In this document: positions 27,511-35,974 of the stretch, piece by piece
How the letters are laid out: each line of letters opens with the position of its first letter
Numbering within the stretch: position 1 is the stretch's first letter
Assembly (NCBI RefSeq): GCF_020164555.1
Contig: NZ_JAIQZB010000003.1
Location: 185,938 to 249,937, forward strand
Direction: 5' to 3'
Length of the DNA stretch: 64,000 nt
From: Salegentibacter lacus
GTDB lineage: Bacteria; Bacteroidota; Bacteroidia; Flavobacteriales; Flavobacteriaceae
Notes under the pieces: model-generated
The model's database searches: none
Seen by the model: only the letters and a program-made list of their open reading frames with translations
What the model was told of the DNA's origin: nothing
Position numbers and translations under genes: made by a program

Positions 27511-28848
27511 ATGAAAGTATTAAAGTTTGGTGGCACATCTGTAGGATCTGTAGAGAGCATTAGAAATGTAAAAAACATTTTATCTGCAAGGAGGGGGAAG
27601 AAAGTTCTGGTTCTTTCAGCAATGGCGGGAGTGACCAATAAACTGGTTGAAATCACCGAAAATATTAAGGTCGAAAATTATTCAGCCATCAATACAATTA
27701 TTGCTGAGTTAAAACAAAAGCACGAATCTACGATAGATGAACTTATAGACAAACCTGGATTGAATTCTTATGCCAAAGCTTTTGTGAATAATGTGCTTCA
27801 AGGTTTACATGAAATTAGCCGCAATAAATATTCTGAAAGAGTGTATTCGGAAGTGGTGACAACCGGCGAGACTATGCTTACCTATATTTTCTCTACGTTT
27901 CTTACCAATTCGGGAATTCAGAATAACTTCCTGGATGCTAAAGATTTTATGCAGGTTTCAAACCTGGAAAATCCTGATACAGATTTAGTAGGAAAGCTAT
28001 TTCAGCAAAGTATAGAAAACCTCGAACCTACAGATATCTATATTACCCAGGGTTTTGTTAGAATTGATGCCCAGAATTCCATTAGTACTTTAAAGCGTGG
28101 TGGAAGTGATTACAGCGCTACCATTCTGGCCGCAGCGGTTCAGGCAGAAGAAGTACAAATCTGGACAGATATTGACGGATTTCATAATAACGATCCAAGA
28201 TATGTTGAAAATACGCACGCTATTGCCGAGTTAAGTTTCGAGGAAGCTGCCGAGCTGGCTTATTTTGGAGCAAAGATTCTGCATCCGCAAACTATTTCTC
28301 CGGTTATAAAAAGACAAATTCCTTTATTTCTAAAAAACACCTTTACTCCCGAACTTCCCGGAACTAAAATATCATCAGAGATTCATTCTCGTGGACTTAA
28401 AGCGATTTCGGCTAAAGACGGGATTACTGCTATTAAAATTAAATCTAACCGGATGTTAATGGCTCACGGTTTCCTAAAAAAGATCTTTGAGGTTTTTGAC
28501 AAATACGAAACTGCAATTGATATGATTACCACTTCAGAAATTGCTATTTCCTTAACCATTGACGATGATAGGAATTTAGATCTAATCCTGGAAGAATTAA
28601 ACGCTTACGGCGAGATTACAGTGGAGAAAGATCACAGTATTATTTGCATTGTGGGTGAGGGACTTATTGAAGATAAAAGCACTAGCCGACTTTTTGAACT
28701 TTTAAATGATATTCCTGTGAGAATGATTTCTTATGGCGGAAGCGACAACAATATTTCTTTACTGGTAGATACTAAAAACAAAATACAAACCCTACAGGGT
28801 TTAAATCATAAATTGTTTGAGGACCGAAAAGTACCTCAATTTGTTTGA
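27511..28848 (+). CDS. lysC: Aspartate kinase
   Basis: 445 aa. Aspartokinase phosphorylates aspartate, the first step to lysine, threonine and methionine. Kinase motifs are KFGGTSVGSVESIRNVK (residues 4-20), VVTTGETMLTY, TLKRGGSDYSATI, WTDIDGFHNNDPR and FEEAAELAYFGAKILHPQT. Two ACT domains follow in the last ~150 residues, so allosteric end-product inhibition is expected. It is a monofunctional enzyme, not the ThrA-type fusion. A strong terminator follows. Confidence 0.94.
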   Translation: MKVLKFGGTSVGSVESIRNVKNILSARRGKKVLVLSAMAGVTNKLVEITENIKVENYSAINTIIAELKQKHESTIDELIDKPGLNSYAKAFVNNVLQGLHEISRNKYSERVYSEVVTTGETMLTYIFSTFLTNSGIQNNFLDAKDFMQVSNLENPDTDLVGKLFQQSIENLEPTDIYITQGFVRIDAQNSISTLKRGGSDYSATILAAAVQAEEVQIWTDIDGFHNNDPRYVENTHAIAELSFEEAAELAYFGAKILHPQTISPVIKRQIPLFLKNTFTPELPGTKISSEIHSRGLKAISAKDGITAIKIKSNRMLMAHGFLKKIFEVFDKYETAIDMITTSEIAISLTIDDDRNLDLILEELNAYGEITVEKDHSIICIVGEGLIEDKSTSRLFELLNDIPVRMISYGGSDNNISLLVDTKNKIQTLQGLNHKLFEDRKVPQFV

Positions 28849-28888
28849 TTTCTGTTTGTGAACAGGCAACTGTTCTTTTTGTGTAGTG

Positions 28889-28922
28889 AAAACCGCCGGT
28901 AGGCTAACCGGCGGTTTTTTTA
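28889..28922. terminator. Bidirectional terminator overlapping a stop codon
   Basis: AAAACCGCCGGT (28889-28900) pairs perfectly with ACCGGCGGTTTT (28907-28918) across the loop AGGCTA. The minus-strand glycosyltransferase stop codon (28904-28906) is inside the loop. Confidence 0.93.
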
Positions 28923-30163
28923 TTTTTTTCCTTTTCTTCAATAAATCTGGCCATAAAATAAGTACTTCTATGCTGATGATGTTGCAGCATTTTCCCAACA
29001 AAATTCTGCTTCCTGTAGAAATTTAAATTTTGAATTAGATCAAACAATTTTTCTGAAAATCTTTTCTGAAATACTGCTTTATCAAACCTTAAATTAATAA
29101 TCTTAAAACCATTTTTAACAGATGTTTTCCAAAGTTTTTCTTCGGAATATAGTTGCACGGCTTTTTGGGCAAATTCTTGAGAATCGTTAGTGATAAACCC
29201 ATTCCAGTTAAGGTCGCTGGCAATTCCCTCGGCTCCAATATTTGTAGTGACAGAAGGCGTACCGCATTGCATTGCCTGAATAAGCTTTCCTTTTAAACCT
29301 GCTCCAAATTGAATTGGAGCAAGACAAACTTTGGCATTTTTCACGACGGTTTCGGCATTTTCGGCACGACCTTTTACGATAAAACCTTCTTTTTCGTTGT
29401 GCAGATTCCAGACTTTCTGCGAAGGATAAGCTCCATAAATTTCCAGTTTTGCTTCAGGGAGTTCCTGCCTAATTACTGGCCAGATTTCTTCTTTTAAATA
29501 TAAAACCGCGTTCCAGTTTGGTTCGTGCAGAAAATTACCAATGCTTATAAAATTTTGTCTTTGATTAAATTCTGGTCGGCCAAGCTGTTTTTCTTCAGTA
29601 ATAGGTTCCAGCAGAAAGGGCAGATAATGTAAAAGATCTTTAGGTATGCTAAACTCATTTTGAAGCAATTTCATTTCAACTTCAGAAATGATAAGACTAA
29701 GGTCACAGCGATATATACTCGCGATTTCCCTTTTTGTGATATCGCCATCAAAATACAGGCTTTCCGCGGGAATATTCTTTTTAAAAGCTTCAGTGCGGGT
29801 TCTTCTTAAAAAATGAAGATCTTCAGTATCTAAGATTTTTATGGCTTCAGGGCAGATTTCATCAACTCTCCAGCCAAATTGCTCTTCGGTCATAAAACGA
29901 TCAAAAAGCACTACATCTGGTTGAATTCTTTTCAGCATTTCATCAAAAGAAGGATGATTCATTCTTATCACTTCAGAAGTGATATTCATCTTTTCTAAAT
30001 CTACAGCATACTCGCTACGAGCCGCGGAGGATACGAAAGTGATTTCATAATTTTCAGCAAGAAAAAACTGGAGTAATTGCAGCATTCTGCTACCGGCGGC
30101 AGAAGAATTGGGTTCGGGCCAAACACAACCAATTACAAGTAAACTACTTTTAGGTAAGCTCAT
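28904..30163 (-). CDS. Glycosyltransferase, GT4-like
   Basis: 419 aa with two Rossmann domains of the GT-B fold. The N-terminal half contains VIGCVWPEPNSSAAGSRMLQ, the C-terminal half FISIGNFLHEPNWNAVLYL, KGRAENAETVVKNAKVCLAP, FGAGLKGKLIQAMQCGTPSV and TNIGAEGIA, where sugar-nucleotide contacts are expected. No signal peptide or membrane helix. Isolated from other polysaccharide genes, so neither donor nor acceptor can be inferred. Confidence 0.88.
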   Translation of the reverse strand: MSLPKSSLLVIGCVWPEPNSSAAGSRMLQLLQFFLAENYEITFVSSAARSEYAVDLEKMNITSEVIRMNHPSFDEMLKRIQPDVVLFDRFMTEEQFGWRVDEICPEAIKILDTEDLHFLRRTRTEAFKKNIPAESLYFDGDITKREIASIYRCDLSLIISEVEMKLLQNEFSIPKDLLHYLPFLLEPITEEKQLGRPEFNQRQNFISIGNFLHEPNWNAVLYLKEEIWPVIRQELPEAKLEIYGAYPSQKVWNLHNEKEGFIVKGRAENAETVVKNAKVCLAPIQFGAGLKGKLIQAMQCGTPSVTTNIGAEGIASDLNWNGFITNDSQEFAQKAVQLYSEEKLWKTSVKNGFKIINLRFDKAVFQKRFSEKLFDLIQNLNFYRKQNFVGKMLQHHQHRSTYFMARFIEEKEKNKKTAG

Positions 30164-30282
30164 GAAAAATTTACAGGAAAAATTAATATTCTAATTTGAA
30201 CTTAGATCTGCGCCATCTAATCTCGATTAAAAGCGGTATAAAGTTTTTTCCAAAAATACCTGAAATTAAAGCAGATTCCTAA

Positions 30283-32094
30283 TTAAAAACTGGCTGAAAG
30301 TAGGAGCGATGCCGTTACCCAAAGTACCAGGGAAACGATACCACCAATAATAAAAAAGTGCCTGAAGCGATAAATTCCCATCCCGTAAATTATGGTATTG
30401 GTTTGATAACCAACGGGAGTGAAAAAACTAAAATTAGAAGCAAATAAAACTGATAAAATAAAGGGTTTTGGATCCATTTGCATACTTGCAGCAATACTTA
30501 TAGCAATAGGTGTAATGATTATTGCTGTGGCATTATTGGAGATAAATCCGCTTAAAACCATTGTGACAAGAAACAAAATTCCAATTACAATAATATCTGT
30601 TTGATTTTCGAAGATTAGCAGTAATTGTTCAGATATCCAATTATCGGCGCCGGTGTTAGTCATTGCCACTCCTAAAGGTATCATTCCTGCGAGCAGGAAA
30701 ATAATTTGCCAGTTCACCTGGGAATAAATTTTACCAAGATCTATACACTTGGTGAAAATCATTAAAAAACAGCCAATAAGCGCACTTTTTAAAATTGGAA
30801 AAATAGAGAAAGCAGAGAGTCCAATAACTATTAAAAGAATAGCCAACGAAAGATATTTTTTAGTTTTAGTGGTAACTTCAATATTCTTGTGTTGTTGTAA
30901 AATGGTAACATTTTCAATCTTTTGAAGTTCATCCAGGGCACTTTCGCTAACCTCCACCAGTAGACGGTCTCCAACCCTTAATTCAATTTCATCTTTACCA
31001 CGATTAAAAATTCGTCTCCTGGGGTTTCTAAAATTTCTTCTTTTTCTTATTGCCAGCGGTACAGCCCCGTGAAGATCATACCAACCCACGGTTTTGATAT
31101 TTTTTCCAATTAAAGGTGAATTGGGAAGCATTAAAAGTTCTACCACCTGTACATTTTCTTCGAGTTCATCAGAATCAGTGATAGGGTCAGCAAGCTTTTT
31201 ATTGTCTTCGTCTTTAATTACGGTAAAACCTTCAGCATCTTTTAGTTTTATAAGGTTTTCAAGATTACAGCGCAGTAAAAGCTGATCGTCTTCCTTAAGG
31301 CTGGTGAATTTCCCTGGCCTGTCGTTAATAATTCCATTCCGCTTAAGTCTTAAAACTTCAATATCGTCATTATCATGCAAAAAAGTTTCACCAATACTTT
31401 TCCCAATTACCTTAGAATCTGCGGTAATAATAACCTTGGTAATATATTCATCAAGGTTATAATCTTCGCTTAATTTAGTCTTTTTAGTGGTGGGGAGAAG
31501 TTTTACCAAAGCACTGACTATAATTATGGTGATAATTAAAAAAATCAATCCATACCAGGTAAATTCAAAAAAACTAAATCGTTCAACACCTCTGTCGATA
31601 GCAACCGCGTTTACAATAAGGTTGGTAGAAGTGCCCATAAGTGTACAACTTCCTCCAATAATTCCCGCGAAAGAAACAGGTAAAAGCAATTTTGAATTAG
31701 GGATATCGTATTTAGCCGATAACTCTGTAATGATCTTTATAAAAACGATTACAACCGCCGTAGTATTAATAAATGCTGAAATGCTCCCTGCAATTAACAT
31801 AAAGGCCGGCACCATAAGAAAAATTGGAAGCATCCGTAAACTTTTGAGTCCGCTGGCCAGCCAGTCTATCACCCCATTGGTTTCCAGGCCAATTGCGATG
31901 ATCATTAAGGCAAGAACCGTTATAGTAGCCGGACTTGAAAACCCGGAAATAGCTTCTTCCGGACTAACGATATTGGATAATAATAAGGCGGCGAGAATAA
32001 AAAAGGCGATTTTATCTACCGGGAAAATTTCCAGTGCAAAAAGGATAATTACCACGATAATGATAAAAAACAGTATAGCTATTTCCAGACTCAT
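30283..32094 (-). CDS. SLC13/DASS-family permease with two TrkA-C (RCK_C) domains
   Basis: 603 aa. N-terminal helices (about 1-195) and C-terminal helices (about 400-603) form a divalent anion:sodium symporter fold, with SLC13 signatures SAFINTTAVVIVFI and GGSCTLMGTSTNLIVNA, and near the end FISNNATAIIITPIA. Two TrkA-C regulatory domains (about 210-290 and 310-395) lie in the central loop, the layout of sulfate, succinate or unknown anion transporters. It lies between genes of other function, so the substrate cannot be inferred. Confidence 0.9.
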   Translation of the reverse strand: MSLEIAILFFIIIVVIILFALEIFPVDKIAFFILAALLLSNIVSPEEAISGFSSPATITVLALMIIAIGLETNGVIDWLASGLKSLRMLPIFLMVPAFMLIAGSISAFINTTAVVIVFIKIITELSAKYDIPNSKLLLPVSFAGIIGGSCTLMGTSTNLIVNAVAIDRGVERFSFFEFTWYGLIFLIITIIIVSALVKLLPTTKKTKLSEDYNLDEYITKVIITADSKVIGKSIGETFLHDNDDIEVLRLKRNGIINDRPGKFTSLKEDDQLLLRCNLENLIKLKDAEGFTVIKDEDNKKLADPITDSDELEENVQVVELLMLPNSPLIGKNIKTVGWYDLHGAVPLAIRKRRNFRNPRRRIFNRGKDEIELRVGDRLLVEVSESALDELQKIENVTILQQHKNIEVTTKTKKYLSLAILLIVIGLSAFSIFPILKSALIGCFLMIFTKCIDLGKIYSQVNWQIIFLLAGMIPLGVAMTNTGADNWISEQLLLIFENQTDIIVIGILFLVTMVLSGFISNNATAIIITPIAISIAASMQMDPKPFILSVLFASNFSFFTPVGYQTNTIIYGMGIYRFRHFFIIGGIVSLVLWVTASLLLSASF

Positions 32095-32229
32095 TACTTA
32101 AATTTATAAAATAAAAATAAGGGAATACCGCTTTGGAAAAATCTTCTTCTGAAAGATTTATGATTTAATACATACTTATAATTTTCATCAAGCGATATAA
32201 ATTCCTATTTTGAAGATTAAAACAAGATT

Positions 32230-32724
32230 ATGAGCAGAGGATTTGTAAAGGAAGACGATCAGGAAGAAGCTCCAATGATCCCGCCAAGAGCGGCTTTACC
32301 CACTGGAGAAATAAATTATGTGACCCCAAATGGATTAAAGGAATTAAAAAAAGAAGAAGCTGAACTTACTGAAGAGCGGGCCAATCTCGATAAGGAAAAT
32401 GATACTGAAAGAAGAAGGGCACAAGCTGTGATAGATGGAAATCTGAAATTACTAAGAGAGCGCATTAATACAGCCAGAATATTAGATCCAAAAGACCAGC
32501 CTGGAGACGAAGTACGGTTTGGTGCCGTTGTAGAATTTAAACAAAACGGAAATACCCAAAAATTTCAAATTGTAGGCGTGGATGAAGCCGACGTAAAAAA
32601 GCAAAAGATTGCCTTTGTAGCGCCTATTGCGAAAGCCGTTACGGGAAAGAAAGTGGGCGATAAAATAGACTTTAAACTGGGAGAAGAAACCCGAAAGCTC
32701 GAAATCCTGAAAATAGCTTACTAA
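32230..32724 (+). CDS. GreA/GreB-family elongation factor-like protein
   Basis: 164 aa. A coiled-coil N-terminal domain (about 33-85, TPNGLKELKKEEAELTEERA) and a C-terminal FKBP-like domain (about 95-164: VRFGAVVEFKQNG, FVAPIAKAVTGKKVGDKI). Gre factors reactivate stalled RNA polymerase by stimulating transcript cleavage. The coiled-coil tip has acidic residues (DKENDTER) as needed for that activity. It is the first gene of a gluconate operon; its stop overlaps the next ATG by one base. An extra N-terminal ~28 residues (MIPPRAALPTG) are usual for this Bacteroidota branch. Confidence 0.88.
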   Translation: MSRGFVKEDDQEEAPMIPPRAALPTGEINYVTPNGLKELKKEEAELTEERANLDKENDTERRRAQAVIDGNLKLLRERINTARILDPKDQPGDEVRFGAVVEFKQNGNTQKFQIVGVDEADVKKQKIAFVAPIAKAVTGKKVGDKIDFKLGEETRKLEILKIAY

Positions 32725-34628
32725 TGGGCGTATATATTGTAATGGGCGTTTCCGGGTCCGGTAAAACTACCATTGGAAAACTACTTGCTAAAAAATTGAA
32801 TTTAACCTTTTATGATGCCGATGATTTTCATCCTCCCGAAAATGTGGAGAAGATGAAAAGCGGTAGGCCACTGCAGGATGAAGACAGAAAAGGATGGTTA
32901 GCGGTTTTAGCTGAAAATATTCAAAAATGGGATAAAAACGGTGGCGCTGTTTTGGCCTGTTCGGCTTTAAAAGAAAAATATCGTAAACAATTGACTTCAG
33001 TTCCTGAAGAAGATCTAAATTGGATTTTTCTATGGGCAGATTTTGAGGTGATTTTAGAAAGGTTAAAAGTCCGGAAAGGCCATTATTTTAAGCCGGAAAT
33101 GCTCACTTCGCAATTTGAAACCCTGGAAGAACCAGATTATGGTTTACGAATAAATGTAAATACTTCTGAAGGAAATATTTTAAAGGAAATTATGGCAAAA
33201 TTAAAAGCTCCTGAAGCAGAAATCGGGTTAATAGGCCTTGGAGTAATGGGCAAGAGTTTGGCTTTAAACCTACTTTCAAAAAATATTAATATTTCTGTTT
33301 TTAACCGTCACGTTCCCGGCCAGGAAGAAGATATCGCTAAAAATTTTGTTCAGGAAAATGCTGAAAAATATACATTTCAGGGTTTTGATTATTTAAAAGA
33401 ATTTGTTTCGTCTTTAAATCGACCCAGGAAAATTTTATTAATGGTAAATGCCGGTACTGCGGTTGATACTGTAATAGAAAGTTTGCTTCCTTTCTTAGAA
33501 AAAGATGATATCATTACCGATGGTGGGAATTCCCATTATAAAGATACTTTGAGAAGGGAAAAGACCTTAAAAGAACAGGGAATTCATTTTATAGGCTGCG
33601 GAATATCGGGTGGGGAAGAAGGTGCCTTAAAAGGTCCTTCAATTATGCCCGGAGGATCTTTAGAAGCTTATAAACAAATAGGACCGATTTTAGAAAAAAT
33701 AGCGGCCAAAGATAAAACCGGAAATCCCTGCTGTACCCATATTGGTCCCGATGGCGCAGGTCATTTTATAAAGATGTTGCACAATGGTATTGAATATGGC
33801 GAAATGCAACTTATTTCTGAAATATATCATTATCTACGATTTTACACTAATACGAATCCAGAAGTAATTGCCGATCTTTTTGAAATCTGGAATAAGGAAA
33901 AGAAAAGCTATTTACTGGAAATTTCGGTAGATATTCTTCGAAAAAAAGAAAATGAAGGTTTCCTGATCGATAAAATTTTGGATGCAGCAAAACAAAAAGG
34001 CACCGGCGGTTGGTCAACCAACGCCGCATTAGAACTTGGTGTTCCCTTAGATACAATTACCGCTTCAGTTTTAGCCAGGAATATTTCCGGGATGAAGGAA
34101 GTTAGGGTAGAAGCTTCGAACTTGTATAAGAACACAAATAACCAAAATGGAAATTTAGAAGAAATAAAAGATGAATTATTCCAGGCTTATGAAACAGCGA
34201 GTCTTATTAATCACGCAATAGGTTATGATCTGCTTCGGGTGGCTTCTTCAGAATACAATTGGAACCTTAATTTATCTGAAATCTCCCGGGTTTGGACCAA
34301 TGGCTGCATCATAAGATCTGGTTTAATGGAAGACTTAGTTAATATTTTTAAAGATTCAAATAATCACTTATTACTTAATAAAAATATTATATCCGAAATA
34401 AAGGGAAATCAGGCTTCATTAGTTAAAACAGTCGGGGTTTCGCTGCAGGCGGGATTTGCTGTTCCGGTTTTATCGGCTGCGGCCAATTACCTTTTAAATT
34501 TTACTTCTTCTCAAAATTCCGCAAATATGGTTCAGGCGCAACGGGATTATTTCGGTGCGCATACTTACGAACGAACCGATAAGCCCCGGGGCGAATTTTT
34601 TCATACCCAATGGAAAAACAATAGTTAA
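32724..34628 (+). CDS. Fused gluconokinase / 6-phosphogluconate dehydrogenase
   Basis: 634 aa with two complete enzymes in one chain. Residues 1-165 are a gluconokinase: P-loop GVSGSGKTT, YDADDFHPPENVEKM and CSALKEKYR. From about 172 on is a 6-phosphogluconate dehydrogenase: IGLIGLGVMGKSLALNL, DGGNSHYKDT, GISGGEEGALKGPSIMPGG, GAGHFIKMLHNGIEYGEMQL, TGGWSTNAALELGVP, WTNGCIIRS and RDYFGAHTYE. The chain therefore phosphorylates gluconate and decarboxylates the product to ribulose 5-phosphate. Lengths of both parts equal the usual separate enzymes, so it is a true fusion. One-base overlaps join it to the Gre-like and GntP genes. Confidence 0.95.
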   Translation: MGVYIVMGVSGSGKTTIGKLLAKKLNLTFYDADDFHPPENVEKMKSGRPLQDEDRKGWLAVLAENIQKWDKNGGAVLACSALKEKYRKQLTSVPEEDLNWIFLWADFEVILERLKVRKGHYFKPEMLTSQFETLEEPDYGLRINVNTSEGNILKEIMAKLKAPEAEIGLIGLGVMGKSLALNLLSKNINISVFNRHVPGQEEDIAKNFVQENAEKYTFQGFDYLKEFVSSLNRPRKILLMVNAGTAVDTVIESLLPFLEKDDIITDGGNSHYKDTLRREKTLKEQGIHFIGCGISGGEEGALKGPSIMPGGSLEAYKQIGPILEKIAAKDKTGNPCCTHIGPDGAGHFIKMLHNGIEYGEMQLISEIYHYLRFYTNTNPEVIADLFEIWNKEKKSYLLEISVDILRKKENEGFLIDKILDAAKQKGTGGWSTNAALELGVPLDTITASVLARNISGMKEVRVEASNLYKNTNNQNGNLEEIKDELFQAYETASLINHAIGYDLLRVASSEYNWNLNLSEISRVWTNGCIIRSGLMEDLVNIFKDSNNHLLLNKNIISEIKGNQASLVKTVGVSLQAGFAVPVLSAAANYLLNFTSSQNSANMVQAQRDYFGAHTYERTDKPRGEFFHTQWKNNS

Positions 34629-35974
34629 TGGATATACAATTACTCTTTGCCGTTTTCGCCGGAATTGCGCTCTTGCTTTTCCTCATTTTAAAACTTAAAA
34701 TACAAGCTTTTTTAGCATTATTAATTGTTTGCATCGCGGTAGGAATTATCGCCGGAATGCCCGCTACCGAAATCCTGGAAACTATGAAGGACGGGATGGG
34801 CAGCACACTGGGTTTTGTAGCCACGGTAGTTGGGTTAGGAGCTTTATTCGGTGGAGTTTTGGAACAATCTGGTGGAGCGCAACGCCTCGCTTCATTTTTA
34901 TTAAAGAAAACTGGAGATAAAAAAGCGCCCTGGGCAATGATGGTTACCGGATTTGCCGTTGCCATTCCAGTATTTTTCGATGTGGCTTTTATTATTCTGG
35001 TGCCGGTTACTTATGCCTTAAGCAAGCGTACCGGAAAATCACTTTTGCTTTATGCATTGCCCTTACTTGCCGGGTTAGCAATAACCCACGCGTTTATTCC
35101 GCCCACCCCGGGACCAATTGCGGTTGCCGATATTCTTGGTGCCGATTTAGGTTGGGTGATTGTTTTCGGTTTTTTAGCGGGAATTCCAGCAGCAATCATT
35201 AGTGGACCAATTTTCGCCCGGTATATTTCAAAAAGAATCCAGATTGAGCCTAAAACTTTTACCGAAGAAATAGAATATGATGAATCAAAAGCACCTTCAC
35301 CGGGACTGATTATTTCCATCATTCTTATTCCAATTTTTCTAATAGTAGCAAACACTTTAGTTCAAAGTCCGTTATTTGATGGAGTTTTAATTCCAGAAGG
35401 GCTTTTATATACGATAGAATTGGTGGGACATCCATTTTCTGCATTGATAATTGCAAATCTTGTAGCCTGGTATTTTCTTGGAGTAAGACGGGGAATGCAA
35501 AAAGAATTTTTACTGAAAGTAGCTACAAAATCTTTCCAGGCGGCCGGGATAATTATTTTACTTACCGGTGCCGGTGGCGCTTTTAAACAAATCCTGATCG
35601 AAACAGGAGCAGGAGAGATGATCGCCGATGCTTTAAATAACGCCTGGTTCAATCCGCTGGTTTTTGGTTTTATTGTGGCGGCTTTGGTTAGAATTTTACA
35701 AGGATCTTCAACAGTTGCGATGATTACCGCTGCCGGAATTACCGCGCCGGTGTTGACAGGTGGTGATTATTCTATGGCACAAACCTCGCTCATTGTAATT
35801 GCGATTGCATCAGGTGCTTCAATTTTATCCCACGTTAACGATAGCGGATTCTGGCTCGTTGGCCAGTATTTAGGTTTAACCGAAAAACAGACTTTTCAAT
35901 CCTGGACGGTAATGACAACCTTAATAGCCGTAGTTGGTTTAGCTGTTTCTCTAATTATATGGTTTATAATTTAA
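34628..35974 (+). CDS. GntP-family gluconate:H+ symporter
   Basis: 448 aa with about 12 transmembrane helices. GntP-family sequence features include GGVLEQSGGAQRLASFLL (residues ~77-95), FVPPTPGP-like FIPPTPGPIAVADILGADLG and the C-terminal SHVNDSGFWLVGQYLGLT. It imports gluconate or a related sugar acid with protons and feeds the fused kinase-dehydrogenase upstream. ATG overlaps the previous stop by one base. The stop is immediately followed by the convergent stop of the usher-like gene with no spacer. Confidence 0.93.
   Translation: MDIQLLFAVFAGIALLLFLILKLKIQAFLALLIVCIAVGIIAGMPATEILETMKDGMGSTLGFVATVVGLGALFGGVLEQSGGAQRLASFLLKKTGDKKAPWAMMVTGFAVAIPVFFDVAFIILVPVTYALSKRTGKSLLLYALPLLAGLAITHAFIPPTPGPIAVADILGADLGWVIVFGFLAGIPAAIISGPIFARYISKRIQIEPKTFTEEIEYDESKAPSPGLIISIILIPIFLIVANTLVQSPLFDGVLIPEGLLYTIELVGHPFSALIIANLVAWYFLGVRRGMQKEFLLKVATKSFQAAGIIILLTGAGGAFKQILIETGAGEMIADALNNAWFNPLVFGFIVAALVRILQGSSTVAMITAAGITAPVLTGGDYSMAQTSLIVIAIASGASILSHVNDSGFWLVGQYLGLTEKQTFQSWTVMTTLIAVVGLAVSLIIWFII

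Noticed and set aside
31487..32101. 204-aa plus frame antisense to the SLC13 gene
   Set aside because: Typical shadow of a membrane-protein gene; low-complexity hydrophobic and Lys/Ile-rich sequence.
34501..34965. 154-aa minus frame across the gnd/gntP junction
   Set aside because: Antisense shadow of two well-supported coding genes.
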